In this document: one piece after another, positions 1 through 5,766 of the stretch
Numbering within the stretch: the stretch's first letter is position 1
How the letters are laid out: the number at the start of each line of letters is the position of its first letter
From: Clostridia bacterium
GTDB lineage: Bacteria > Bacillota > Clostridia > UMGS1883
Assembly: GCA_017468215.1 (NCBI GenBank)
Contig: JAFUJG010000251.1
Span: forward strand, 1-7,176
Length of the DNA: 7,176 bases
Direction of reading: 5' to 3'
Position numbers and translations under genes: made by a program
Notes under the pieces: generated by a model
Database searches by the model: none
Told to the model about the DNA's origin: nothing
The model's input: the letters and a program-made list of their open reading frames with translations, nothing else

Positions 1-51
1 ACTTATAAATTTATAAACGGTGTACTTGCTGAGTACTTAAAAACTAAATGA
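1..51 (+). CDS. nusB: Transcription antitermination protein NusB, 3' end only
   Basis: Frame 1 is open from the first base and ends at TGA 49-51, giving a 16-residue tail, TYKFINGVLAEYLKTK. The KFINGVL segment is the typical C-terminal helix of NusB, the small helical RNA-binding protein that acts with NusE/S10 in antitermination of rRNA operons. The position directly upstream of xseA fits, since nusB-xseA-xseB-ispA is a frequent clostridial order. Only the tail is visible, so the call rests on this short motif plus context. The rest of the gene lies upstream of the window. Confidence 0.72.
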   Translation, partial: TYKFINGVLAEYLKTK

Positions 52-239
52 AATAAAAGTGGGTTGCAAGACACTTTGATTAGGTAACTGCAACAATCTT
101 TTAAAAGAACAGCGACACTCCCATTCATTTTGTTTGTGAAAGGCCGAGAATGTGGGTTGGCTGTGGGTAGGCAGTGTCCCGTGTTGTGGACTTTAGGTCC
201 GATTGTGGTCACTTTTGCCACATCAGGAAAGGATATGTT
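52..239 (+). other. nusB-xseA intergenic spacer with several short inverted repeats
   Basis: This is the only gap over 25 bp in the window (188 bp). I see no convincing ORF on either strand; a minus-strand frame is open across it but runs into xseA and resembles no protein family I know. Short complementary arms are visible: GTTGCA 63-68 with TGCAAC 89-94; CCCATTC 120-126 with GAATGTGGG 148-156 (2-nt bulge); GACACT 114-119 with AGTGTC 173-178, with a further GACACT copy at 70-75; GGAC 188-191 with GTCC 197-200; and GTGG 205-208 with CCAC 218-221. None is followed by a clean T-run, so no standard terminator is called. A promoter for xseA could lie here, but no good -35/-10 pair stands out. Confidence 0.5.
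225..233 (+). promoter_or_regulatory. Ribosome binding site that fixes the xseA start
   Basis: AGGAAAGGA lies 6 nt before ATG 240, good Shine-Dalgarno spacing. The same frame is open further upstream to a GTG at 174, which would add 22 residues. That GTG has no purine-rich site before it, and the added residues (CGHFCHIRKGY and similar) do not look like an XseA N-terminus. The ATG at 240 is therefore preferred. The ATG at 235 is in another frame. Confidence 0.8.
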
Positions 240-1442
240 ATGCAACGACGTGAAGCGACAGTAACGCAGATTAACAACTATATAAAGGCAATACTCGAAC
301 GCACTGAGGTTTTGCAGAATGTGTGGATTAAAGGCGAAATAAGTAACCTTAAGTATCACTCCTCGGGGCATGTTTATCTTACCTTAAAGGACGAAACCTC
401 GGCACTTCGTGCAGTTATGTTCAAAGGTGCGGTAATGCGTCTTCCCTTTAAAATGGAAAACGGCATGAAGGTTTCCGCAAACGGCCGTATAGGTGTGTTT
501 GAACGTGACGGTGCATATCAGCTCTATATTGAAAACATGGAGCAGGAGGGTCAAGGCGATTTGTTCAAAAAGCTTGAGGAGCTTAAGAAAAAGCTTGGCG
601 AAGAAGGCCTTTTTGATGAACGGTATAAAAAGCCTATTCCCCGATACCCTCAAAGGGTGGGGGTTGTCACAAGCCCTACCGGTGCTGCCGTGAGAGATAT
701 TTTAAACGTTCTCGGAAGACGTTACCCTCTTGCAGAGGTTTATCTGTATCCGGCTCTTGTGCAGGGCACAGGTGCGGCCCCCAGCATTGTGAAGGGTATC
801 GAGTTTTTTAACAACAACGCATCTGTGGATGTTATCATAGCAGGCAGAGGCGGTGGCAGCATTGAAGATTTGTGGGCGTTTAACGAGGAAATTACCGTAA
901 GGGCAATTTTTAACTCAAGGATACCTGTCATTTCAGCGGTAGGTCACGAAACAGACTTTACCCTGGCAGATGCCGTTGCGGACCTGAGAGCACCTACTCC
1001 CTCGGCGGCGGCAGAAATTGCAGTGCCCGACAGTACAGAGATAGCCGAATACCTTCGTAAAAGCAACGAAAGGCTTAAAACCCTGCTCTTAAAAAAGGCG
1101 GACGACAGCGAAACCAAGCTCAGGCTCATATCAGAAAGAGCAAGTGCGGCAAGCTTCACAAGACGCATCGAAAACCTGATGCAGGTAACTGACTATAATT
1201 TTGACATACTGGTAAAGTCCTGCCAGCAGAAATTGTCCGAGAAGGTGTCAGTGCTCTCAGAAAAGGCTGTAAAGCTGGACGCTTTAAGCCCGTTGAAGGT
1301 GTTTGAACGTGGCTACAGCGTTTCGTACCTGGGTGAAAAGGCACTGAGAAGCGTTGAGCAGATAAAAGAAAAAGACGAGATAAAAATTGTTCTGTCCGAC
1401 GGAAGCCTTAAGGCAGAGGTGGCAGAAATTACAAGGAATTGA
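240..1442 (+). CDS. xseA: Exodeoxyribonuclease VII large subunit
   Basis: XseA is the catalytic subunit of exonuclease VII, which degrades single-stranded DNA from both ends to short oligonucleotides and works in mismatch repair and damage processing in the cytoplasm. The 400-residue product has the family layout: an N-terminal OB-fold (about 5-100, with VWIKGEISNLK and GHVYLTLKD), then the catalytic core with GVVTSPTGAA 141-150, AGRGGGSIEDLW 201-212, GHETDFTLADAVADLRAPTP 235-254 and PSAAAE 254-259. A charged helical region (about 265-345) follows, then the conserved C-terminal PLKVFERGYS 351-360. Length is at the low end of the usual 400-450. It ends at TGA 1440-1442, which overlaps the ribosome site of xseB 9 bp downstream, so the two subunits are probably translationally coupled. 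No defect is seen. Confidence 0.97.
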   Translation: MQRREATVTQINNYIKAILERTEVLQNVWIKGEISNLKYHSSGHVYLTLKDETSALRAVMFKGAVMRLPFKMENGMKVSANGRIGVFERDGAYQLYIENMEQEGQGDLFKKLEELKKKLGEEGLFDERYKKPIPRYPQRVGVVTSPTGAAVRDILNVLGRRYPLAEVYLYPALVQGTGAAPSIVKGIEFFNNNASVDVIIAGRGGGSIEDLWAFNEEITVRAIFNSRIPVISAVGHETDFTLADAVADLRAPTPSAAAEIAVPDSTEIAEYLRKSNERLKTLLLKKADDSETKLRLISERASAASFTRRIENLMQVTDYNFDILVKSCQQKLSEKVSVLSEKAVKLDALSPLKVFERGYSVSYLGEKALRSVEQIKEKDEIKIVLSDGSLKAEVAEITRN

Positions 1443-1451
1443 GGAATAGAT

Positions 1452-1658
1452 ATGACTTTTGAAGAAGCATTGAAAGAGCTTGAAGAAACTGTTAAAAAGT
1501 TAGAAGCCGGCGAGACAACTCTTGAGGAGGCAATGACCCTGTTTGAAAAGGGCGTAATGCTTACAAAAAACTGCAGAAAAATGCTTGACGAAGCACAGCT
1601 TCGTGTAAAAAAGGTAACAGAAGAAGGTTCCGTAGATTTTATCAAAGGAGCAGAATAA
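1452..1658 (+). CDS. xseB: Exodeoxyribonuclease VII small subunit
   Basis: This 68-residue protein has the XseB pattern: FEEALKELEETVKKLEAGE, then LEEAMTLFEKGVMLTKNC, then a final amphipathic segment. The family forms a helical hairpin, and several copies bind the long helical arm of XseA to make the active exonuclease VII complex. The start ATG is preceded by GAGGAAT 1441-1447, which overlaps the xseA stop. The stop TAA 1656-1658 shares its last A with the ispA ATG (TAATG), an arrangement typical of coupled translation. Length is normal for the family. The overlap with ispA also shows that TAA is a genuine terminator in this genome. Confidence 0.96.
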   Translation: MTFEEALKELEETVKKLEAGETTLEEAMTLFEKGVMLTKNCRKMLDEAQLRVKKVTEEGSVDFIKGAE

Positions 1659-2524
1659 TGAATTTTAGTGAAAAGCTTAAAGACTATACAACGAAAATTA
1701 ACAAGGCACTATTGCTTGCAGCGGAGCAATTTCCCAAAAATAACATTGTATCAGAGGCAATGGCATATTCGCTTTTGGCAGGGGGAAAGAGAATCCGCCC
1801 TGTTATAGCTGTGGCTGTTGCAGAAAGCCTCGGAGGAGATGTTGACGAGGCACTTTGCTACGGCTGTGCACTTGAAATGATACATACATATTCCCTTATA
1901 CATGATGACCTGCCCTGCATGGATAACGACACCTTGCGTCGTGGCATACCTACATGTCATGTAAAATACGGTGAGGCATATGCACTTCTGGCAGGCGACG
2001 GCTTGCTTACATATGCATTTGAATACATCACAAAAAATGCAAAGGATAAGGCGAGAGCCTTTGACTTTATGGCGTATCTTTCCTCTATGGCAGGAATTGG
2101 CGGCATGGTAGGCGGTCAGACCGATGACATCGGTGCCGAAAAGGTGAAAGTCGGTATTGACGCACTTAAGAGCATCCATGCCAGAAAAACAGGTGCACTC
2201 ATTAATGCCGCAGGTGCCGCAGGTGCTATTGCAGCAGGAAAAGATGCTTCCTTTGCCGAAGGCTATACAAAGAGCCTTGGTATGGCGTTCCAGATAAAGG
2301 ACGATATTCTTGATGTTGAAGGCGATGCAGAAAAAATGGGTAAAACCCTTATGAAGGACATGAACTCGGAAAAATCCACCTTTGTGACACTTCTGGGGCT
2401 TGACGAAGCGAAAGCACAGCTTGATGCAGAAACCAAAAAGGCTATTGAAGCGTGTGAAATTTTTGGCACAAGGAAGGATTTTTGCATCAGTCTTGCAAAG
2501 GCTATGCTTGAGCGAGAAAACTGA
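1658..2524 (+). CDS. ispA: Short-chain polyprenyl (farnesyl/geranyl) diphosphate synthase
   Basis: This trans-isoprenyl diphosphate synthase condenses dimethylallyl or geranyl diphosphate with isopentenyl diphosphate to make C10-C15 precursors of quinones and undecaprenyl carriers. The 288-residue protein shows GGKRIRP 42-48 (substrate phosphate binding), the first Asp-rich motif DDLPCMDND 83-91 in the bacterial DDxxxxD form, RRG 94-96, and the second Asp-rich motif KDDILD 214-219 that binds Mg2+ and diphosphate. The K177-T178-G179 region and the FQIKDD stretch also fit. AAAGGAG 1644-1650 lies 7 nt before ATG. Farnesyl synthase is the usual role at this locus after xseB; product chain length cannot be set from sequence alone. 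The segment after the second motif (GKTLMKDMNSEKST) departs a little from the commoner GKPxGSD form but keeps KST. Confidence 0.93.
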   Translation: MNFSEKLKDYTTKINKALLLAAEQFPKNNIVSEAMAYSLLAGGKRIRPVIAVAVAESLGGDVDEALCYGCALEMIHTYSLIHDDLPCMDNDTLRRGIPTCHVKYGEAYALLAGDGLLTYAFEYITKNAKDKARAFDFMAYLSSMAGIGGMVGGQTDDIGAEKVKVGIDALKSIHARKTGALINAAGAAGAIAAGKDASFAEGYTKSLGMAFQIKDDILDVEGDAEKMGKTLMKDMNSEKSTFVTLLGLDEAKAQLDAETKKAIEACEIFGTRKDFCISLAKAMLEREN

Positions 2525-2544
2525 TAATACCAAGGAGGAACTAT

Positions 2545-3003
2545 ATGACACATTTAGAAAACTTTTTGTCTAACACTCCGCTTATTGCCGCAATTCTCGG
2601 CTGGGCGATAGCACAGGTTTTAAAAGTTGTAATAGAATCTATCATGGCAAAAGAATTCACTTGGGAGCGTATTTTTGCCTCGGGCGGTATGCCCTCCTCC
2701 CACAGTGCTTTTGTAGCTGCACTTTCAACGGTTATCGGCATGGAGTATGGATTGGGCAGCGTATATTTTGCGTTTTCTGCAGCCTTTAGTTTAGTGGTTA
2801 TGTATGATGCATGCGGTGTAAGGCGTGCTGTAGGTGAGCAGGCAAAGGCACTTAACCGTATTATCGGTGCACTTAAGGAAAACAGCACCATAGGACAGGA
2901 AACCGCACTTAAAGAAATTTTAGGTCACAGTCCCTTTCAGGTGGCTATGGGCTTTGTGCTTGGTCTTGCAATATGCATTGCAACATTTTACTTTTTGAGG
3001 TGA
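2545..3003 (+). CDS. Divergent PAP2 family (DUF212) membrane protein, YuiD-like
   Basis: The 152-residue protein matches the divergent PAP2 (DUF212) family, which is related to acid phosphatases/phosphatidic acid phosphatases but is of unproven activity. Key stretches are ASGGMPSSHSA 45-55, MYDACGVRRAVGEQAKALN 86-104, and KEILGHSP 123-130. These correspond to the PSGH-like, central, and GH-containing motifs of PAP2 enzymes. Hydrophobic segments at about 10-31, 52-70, 73-90 and 131-150 suggest three to four membrane helices. AAGGAGG 2532-2538 precedes ATG 2545 by 6 nt. Position right after ispA is a known clostridial arrangement; a role in handling a prenyl or lipid phosphate is possible but is inference. 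The gene ends at TGA 3001-3003, inside the ribosome site of prfA. Confidence 0.88.
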   Translation: MTHLENFLSNTPLIAAILGWAIAQVLKVVIESIMAKEFTWERIFASGGMPSSHSAFVAALSTVIGMEYGLGSVYFAFSAAFSLVVMYDACGVRRAVGEQAKALNRIIGALKENSTIGQETALKEILGHSPFQVAMGFVLGLAICIATFYFLR

Positions 3004-3007
3004 CAAA

Positions 3008-4078
3008 ATGTTTCAAAAACTGGCATTTATAGAAGAAAAATACGAGGAGCTTTCTCAGAAAATAAGCGACCCTGAGGTTATTGCTGATATTGACACATGG
3101 CGTAAGCTTATGAAGGAGCATAGTGATATGACTCCTATTGTGGAAAAGTTCCGTGATTATAAAAATATTATGAAAACAATTGAGGATGCAGAGGAAATGC
3201 TTGCCGAAAAACAGGACCCGGAATTTGAGGAGCTTCTCCGTGAAGAAATAAACGAGGCTAAAGGTGCAATCCCTGCATTGGAGAATTAATTAAAAATTCT
3301 TCTTATTCCTAAGTACCCTAACGACGATAAAAACGTAATTGTTGAAATCCGTGGCGGTACAGGCGGTGAAGAAGCGGCACTTTTTGCTGCTGCACTTTTC
3401 CGTATGTATACCATGTATGCTGAAAAGAAACGCTGGAAGATTGAAATTATGAACTCCAACGCCACAGAGCTTGGTGGATATAAGGAAATTTCTTTTTCGG
3501 TTAACGGACAGGGGGCATACAGCCGTTTTAAATATGAAAGCGGCGTTCATCGTGTTCAGCGAGTGCCCGAGACCGAGTCTCAGGGCAGGATACAGACCTC
3601 TGCAGCATCGGTCGCAGTTTTGCCCGAGGTTGAGGAGGTTGAACTTGAAATCAACCAGAACGATTTAAAAATCGATGTATTCCGTGCAGGCGGCCCCGGC
3701 GGTCAGTGCGTAAACACAACTGACTCCGCCGTAAGAATTACCCATTTGCCTACAGGTCTGGTGGTGTCCTGCCAGGACGAAAAGAGCCAGCATAAGAACA
3801 AGGATAAAGCATTGAAGGTTCTGAGAAGCCGTTTGTATGAGCTTATGGAAGCTGAAAGGAATGCATCTATCGCTGCCGAAAGAAAGAGCCAGGTAGGCTC
3901 AGGCGACAGAAGCGAGAGAATAAGAACTTACAATTTCCCACAGGGCAGAGTAACAGACCACAGAATTAATCTTACCCTTTATAAGATTGATGCCATTATG
4001 GATGGTGAAATTGACGAGCTTGTAGACAGTCTTGCAACACATTACCAGAGCGAAAAGCTGAAGGGAGAGAATTTGTAA
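3008..4078 (+). pseudogene. prfA: Peptide chain release factor 1, interrupted by one in-frame TAA
   Basis: Release factor 1 reads UAA and UAG in the ribosomal A site and triggers peptide release. The frame spans 356 codons, normal for RF1, with a perfect GAGGTGA ribosome site at 2997-3003 before ATG 3008. The N-terminal part reads to codon 93 (ALEN), then TAA at 3287-3289, then LKILLIPK in the same frame, which continues without a gap to TAA 4076-4078. Downstream are [12 protein letters not shown] 117-128, the codon-reading tripeptide PET 187-189, GGPGGQCVN 228-236 with the catalytic GGQ at 231-233, [13 protein letters not shown], and [23 protein letters not shown]. Everything except codon 94 looks functional. 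In known RF1 proteins that position is usually Glu, Gln or Arg. Another odd residue is Tyr103 in PKYPND, where family members have Asp. If translation stops at codon 94, a 93-residue fragment without decoding or catalytic parts results. The next in-frame ATG is 3404, with no ribosome site, and would lose part of domain 2. The hprK ATG overlaps the final stop (TAATG). Nonsense mutation, sequence error and readthrough all remain possible. Confidence 0.85.
3287..3289 (+). other. In-frame TAA stop at prfA codon 94
   Basis: The codons are GAG AAT TAA TTA AAA ATT CTT CTT ATT CCT. Residues on both sides align one-to-one with known RF1 proteins (for example B. subtilis LSERLKVLLIPKDPNDD and E. coli LEQQLQVLLLPKDPDD, from memory), so a single sense codon has been replaced and no base gained or lost. 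A GAA to TAA (G to T) or CAA to TAA (C to T) change would explain it. The base after the stop is T, generally an efficient termination context, which argues against programmed readthrough. Confidence 0.93.
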
Positions 4079-5034
4079 TGACAGGAAACAGAAAAGAAAA
4101 GGTTTTGCTTGAAAGAGTTATATCCGAATTTAAGCTTGAGGTAGTTTTTGAACCCGAGAGAATGAAGGATATCTGGATTGACTGTGCCGATGTACACAGA
4201 CCCGGTATTCAGTTTGCGGCAAATTATTACGAATATTTTGACCATAGCAGAATACAGGTTTTGGGCAAGGCAGAAATGTTTTATCTTATGGAAAAATCCT
4301 CCGAAGAAAAACAGGAGATTTTAGATAAGCTCTGCGAAAAGCAGATTCCTGCAATTGTCATTACAAGAAAGGCAGAGGCTTTCCCCGAGCTTATGTAGGC
4401 GGTTAAAAAGTACAGAGTACCCCTTTTAAGAACCGAGGAGAACACATCCCAGTTTATTGCATCGTACATTTCATCGATGAACGTTATCCTTGCACCTTTC
4501 ATTACAAGGCACGGCGTATTGATGGAGGTTTACGGTGAAGGTATTCTTTTGTTGGGCGAATCCGGTGTAGGTAAGAGCGAAACAGCTGTTGAGCTTGTAA
4601 AAAGAGGTCACAGACTTGTTGCCGACGATGCCGTTGAAATAAAGAGGGTTTCTGCTAAAACCCTTGTAGGCTCATCACCGGAAATTATCCGTCACTTTAT
4701 TGAGCTTCGAGGCATAGGTATTATTGACGTTAAGAAAATCTTCGGTATGGGTGCTGTTAAGGATATGGAAAACGTTAATCTTGTTGTTAATCTGGAAGCA
4801 TGGCAGCAGGGCAAAAACTACGAACGCCTCGGTATCGATAAGAACTATACAAACATCTTAGGCATTGATGTTCCTTCTGTAACCATTCCTGTCCGCCCCG
4901 GTAGAAACCTGGCAATTATTATCGAAATTGCAGCCATGAACTACCGTCAGCAGCAGATGGGCTATAACGCAGCTGAGGAGCTCAGCGAAAGAATAAGCAA
5001 GCAGATAAATATGGATGCAACAGGCATAATTTGA
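4078..5034 (+). pseudogene. hprK: HPr kinase/phosphorylase, interrupted by one in-frame TAG
   Basis: HprK phosphorylates and dephosphorylates Ser46 of HPr, controlling carbon catabolite repression in Gram-positive bacteria. The frame has 318 codons, normal length, with AAGGGAG 4061-4067 before ATG 4078. The N-terminal domain (1-106) ends VITRKAEAFPELM, then TAG at 4396-4398 (codon 107), then [19 protein letters not shown] in the same frame. The family usually has Glu here (PELLEAAKEYGVPLL). The kinase domain is complete: RHGVL with His145, Walker A GESGVGKS 160-167, ADDAVEIKR 182-190 with Asp183-Asp184, and [19 protein letters not shown] 209-227. The first in-frame ATG after the stop is 4477 (Met134), just before the kinase domain, but the nearest purine-rich site (GAGGAG 4435-4440) is 36 nt away, too far. 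A separately made kinase domain could in principle work, since an N-terminally truncated L. casei HprK starting near residue 128 is active. The gene ends TGA 5032-5034, 8 bp before the PHP gene. Confidence 0.87.
4396..4398 (+). other. In-frame TAG stop at hprK codon 107
   Basis: The codons are GAG CTT ATG TAG GCG GTT AAA AAG. Alignment with family members from memory puts Glu at this place, so GAG to TAG (G to T) is the simplest change. The stop falls in the linker between the N-terminal and kinase domains. No frameshift is present: the same frame continues to the natural TGA at 5032-5034. Confidence 0.93.
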
Positions 5035-5042
5035 GGTAGGCT

Positions 5043-5756
5043 ATGATTAAAATTAAAGTTGATACACATACACATACCAATGTTTCTGCCCATGCGTTTT
5101 CAACCTTGGAGGAAAACCTTGCAGCAGCGGCGAAAATAGGGCTTGAGGGCATTGCAATGACAAACCACGGCCCTGACCTTGGCGATGGTGCGGTGTGGTT
5201 TCATTTTAAGTCAGCCAGGCATCTGCCAAGGTGGATTAACGGCGTAAGGCTGTTCCCCGGTGCAGAGGTAGACATTATGGACACCGACGGCAGGCTTGAT
5301 ATTGAAGATAAATACTTAAAAGACCTGGAAATAGTCATTGCCAGCTTTCATACTCCATGCTTTAAGGAGAATAGCCCCGCTTGCGATGTAACAAAGGCTT
5401 GGCTCAACGTTATGGAAAATGAAAACGTTGATATTTTGGGTCACATGGGCGACGGAAGATATATGTGCGATTATGAAGCAGTTGTAAAAAAAGCAAAGGA
5501 AAAGGGCAAGATAATAGAGATAAATAATCATTCCTTTAAGGTCAGAGCAGGAAGCAGGGAAAACTGCAGAACTATTGCCCAGCTGTGCAAAAAATATTCT
5601 GTTCCGGTTGTTCTCAGCACCGATGCTCATTTTTCTGCAGAGGTAGGTGTTGTACCTAACAGTATAGCACTTCTTGAGGATATTAACTTTCCCGAGGAGC
5701 TGATTTTGAACACCTCCCTTAAGAAGCTTTGTGATTATTTAAATATAGAAGTATAG
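5043..5756 (+). CDS. PHP-domain metallohydrolase, YcdX-type phosphatase
   Basis: The 237-residue protein belongs to the PHP superfamily, close to E. coli YcdX, a trinuclear-metal phosphatase-like hydrolase. All nine metal ligands expected from YcdX can be placed: His9 and His11 (DTHTHT), His17, His42 (TNHGPD), Glu75 (GAEVDI), His103 (SFHTP), His134 (LGHMGDGRY), Asp194 and His196 (STDAH). IEINNHSF 158-165 is also typical. The physiological substrate is not known. GAGG 5033-5036, overlapping the hprK stop, lies 6 nt before ATG 5043. Genes of this family often stand between hprK and murB in Clostridia. It ends with TAG at 5754-5756 after FPEELILNTSLKKLCDYL, the normal family length, so TAG acts as a real terminator here; reading through it would run about 45 codons in the wrong frame over the next gene. 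Confidence 0.93.
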   Translation: MIKIKVDTHTHTNVSAHAFSTLEENLAAAAKIGLEGIAMTNHGPDLGDGAVWFHFKSARHLPRWINGVRLFPGAEVDIMDTDGRLDIEDKYLKDLEIVIASFHTPCFKENSPACDVTKAWLNVMENENVDILGHMGDGRYMCDYEAVVKKAKEKGKIIEINNHSFKVRAGSRENCRTIAQLCKKYSVPVVLSTDAHFSAEVGVVPNSIALLEDINFPEELILNTSLKKLCDYLNIEV

Positions 5757-5766
5757 GAAGATTTAC

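Noticed and set aside
76..104. Possible promoter with TTGATT at 76-81 and a T/A-rich -10 near 99-104
   Set aside because: The -10 candidate (TTTTAA) is poor and nothing else supports it; too weak to list.
174..239. Upstream GTG extension of xseA by 22 residues
   Set aside because: No ribosome site before 174, residues not like the XseA N-terminus, and a good ribosome site lies directly before ATG 240.
3..371. Minus-strand 122-residue open frame across the nusB end, spacer and xseA start
   Set aside because: It runs antisense through the nusB tail and into xseA, has no recognisable domain, and no ribosome site was seen; it is best explained as a chance frame.
1751..2551. Minus-strand 266-residue open frame antisense to ispA
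   Set aside because: Rich in Cys, His and Phe with no family resemblance; it is the shadow of the strongly supported ispA gene.
3287..3300. Programmed frameshift at the prfA TAA, as in prfB
   Set aside because: The coding frame is the same before and after the stop, so a shift would have to be undone at once; no slippery site plus compensating shift is visible.
4396..4398. Pyrrolysine insertion at the hprK TAG
   Set aside because: The family residue here is Glu in a domain linker, not a catalytic site of the methylamine methyltransferase type, and no pyl gene is in the window.
5754..5756. TAG at the end of the PHP gene as a sense codon
   Set aside because: The protein already has the normal family length and C-terminus, and the extension would be about 45 residues out of frame across the glucokinase gene.
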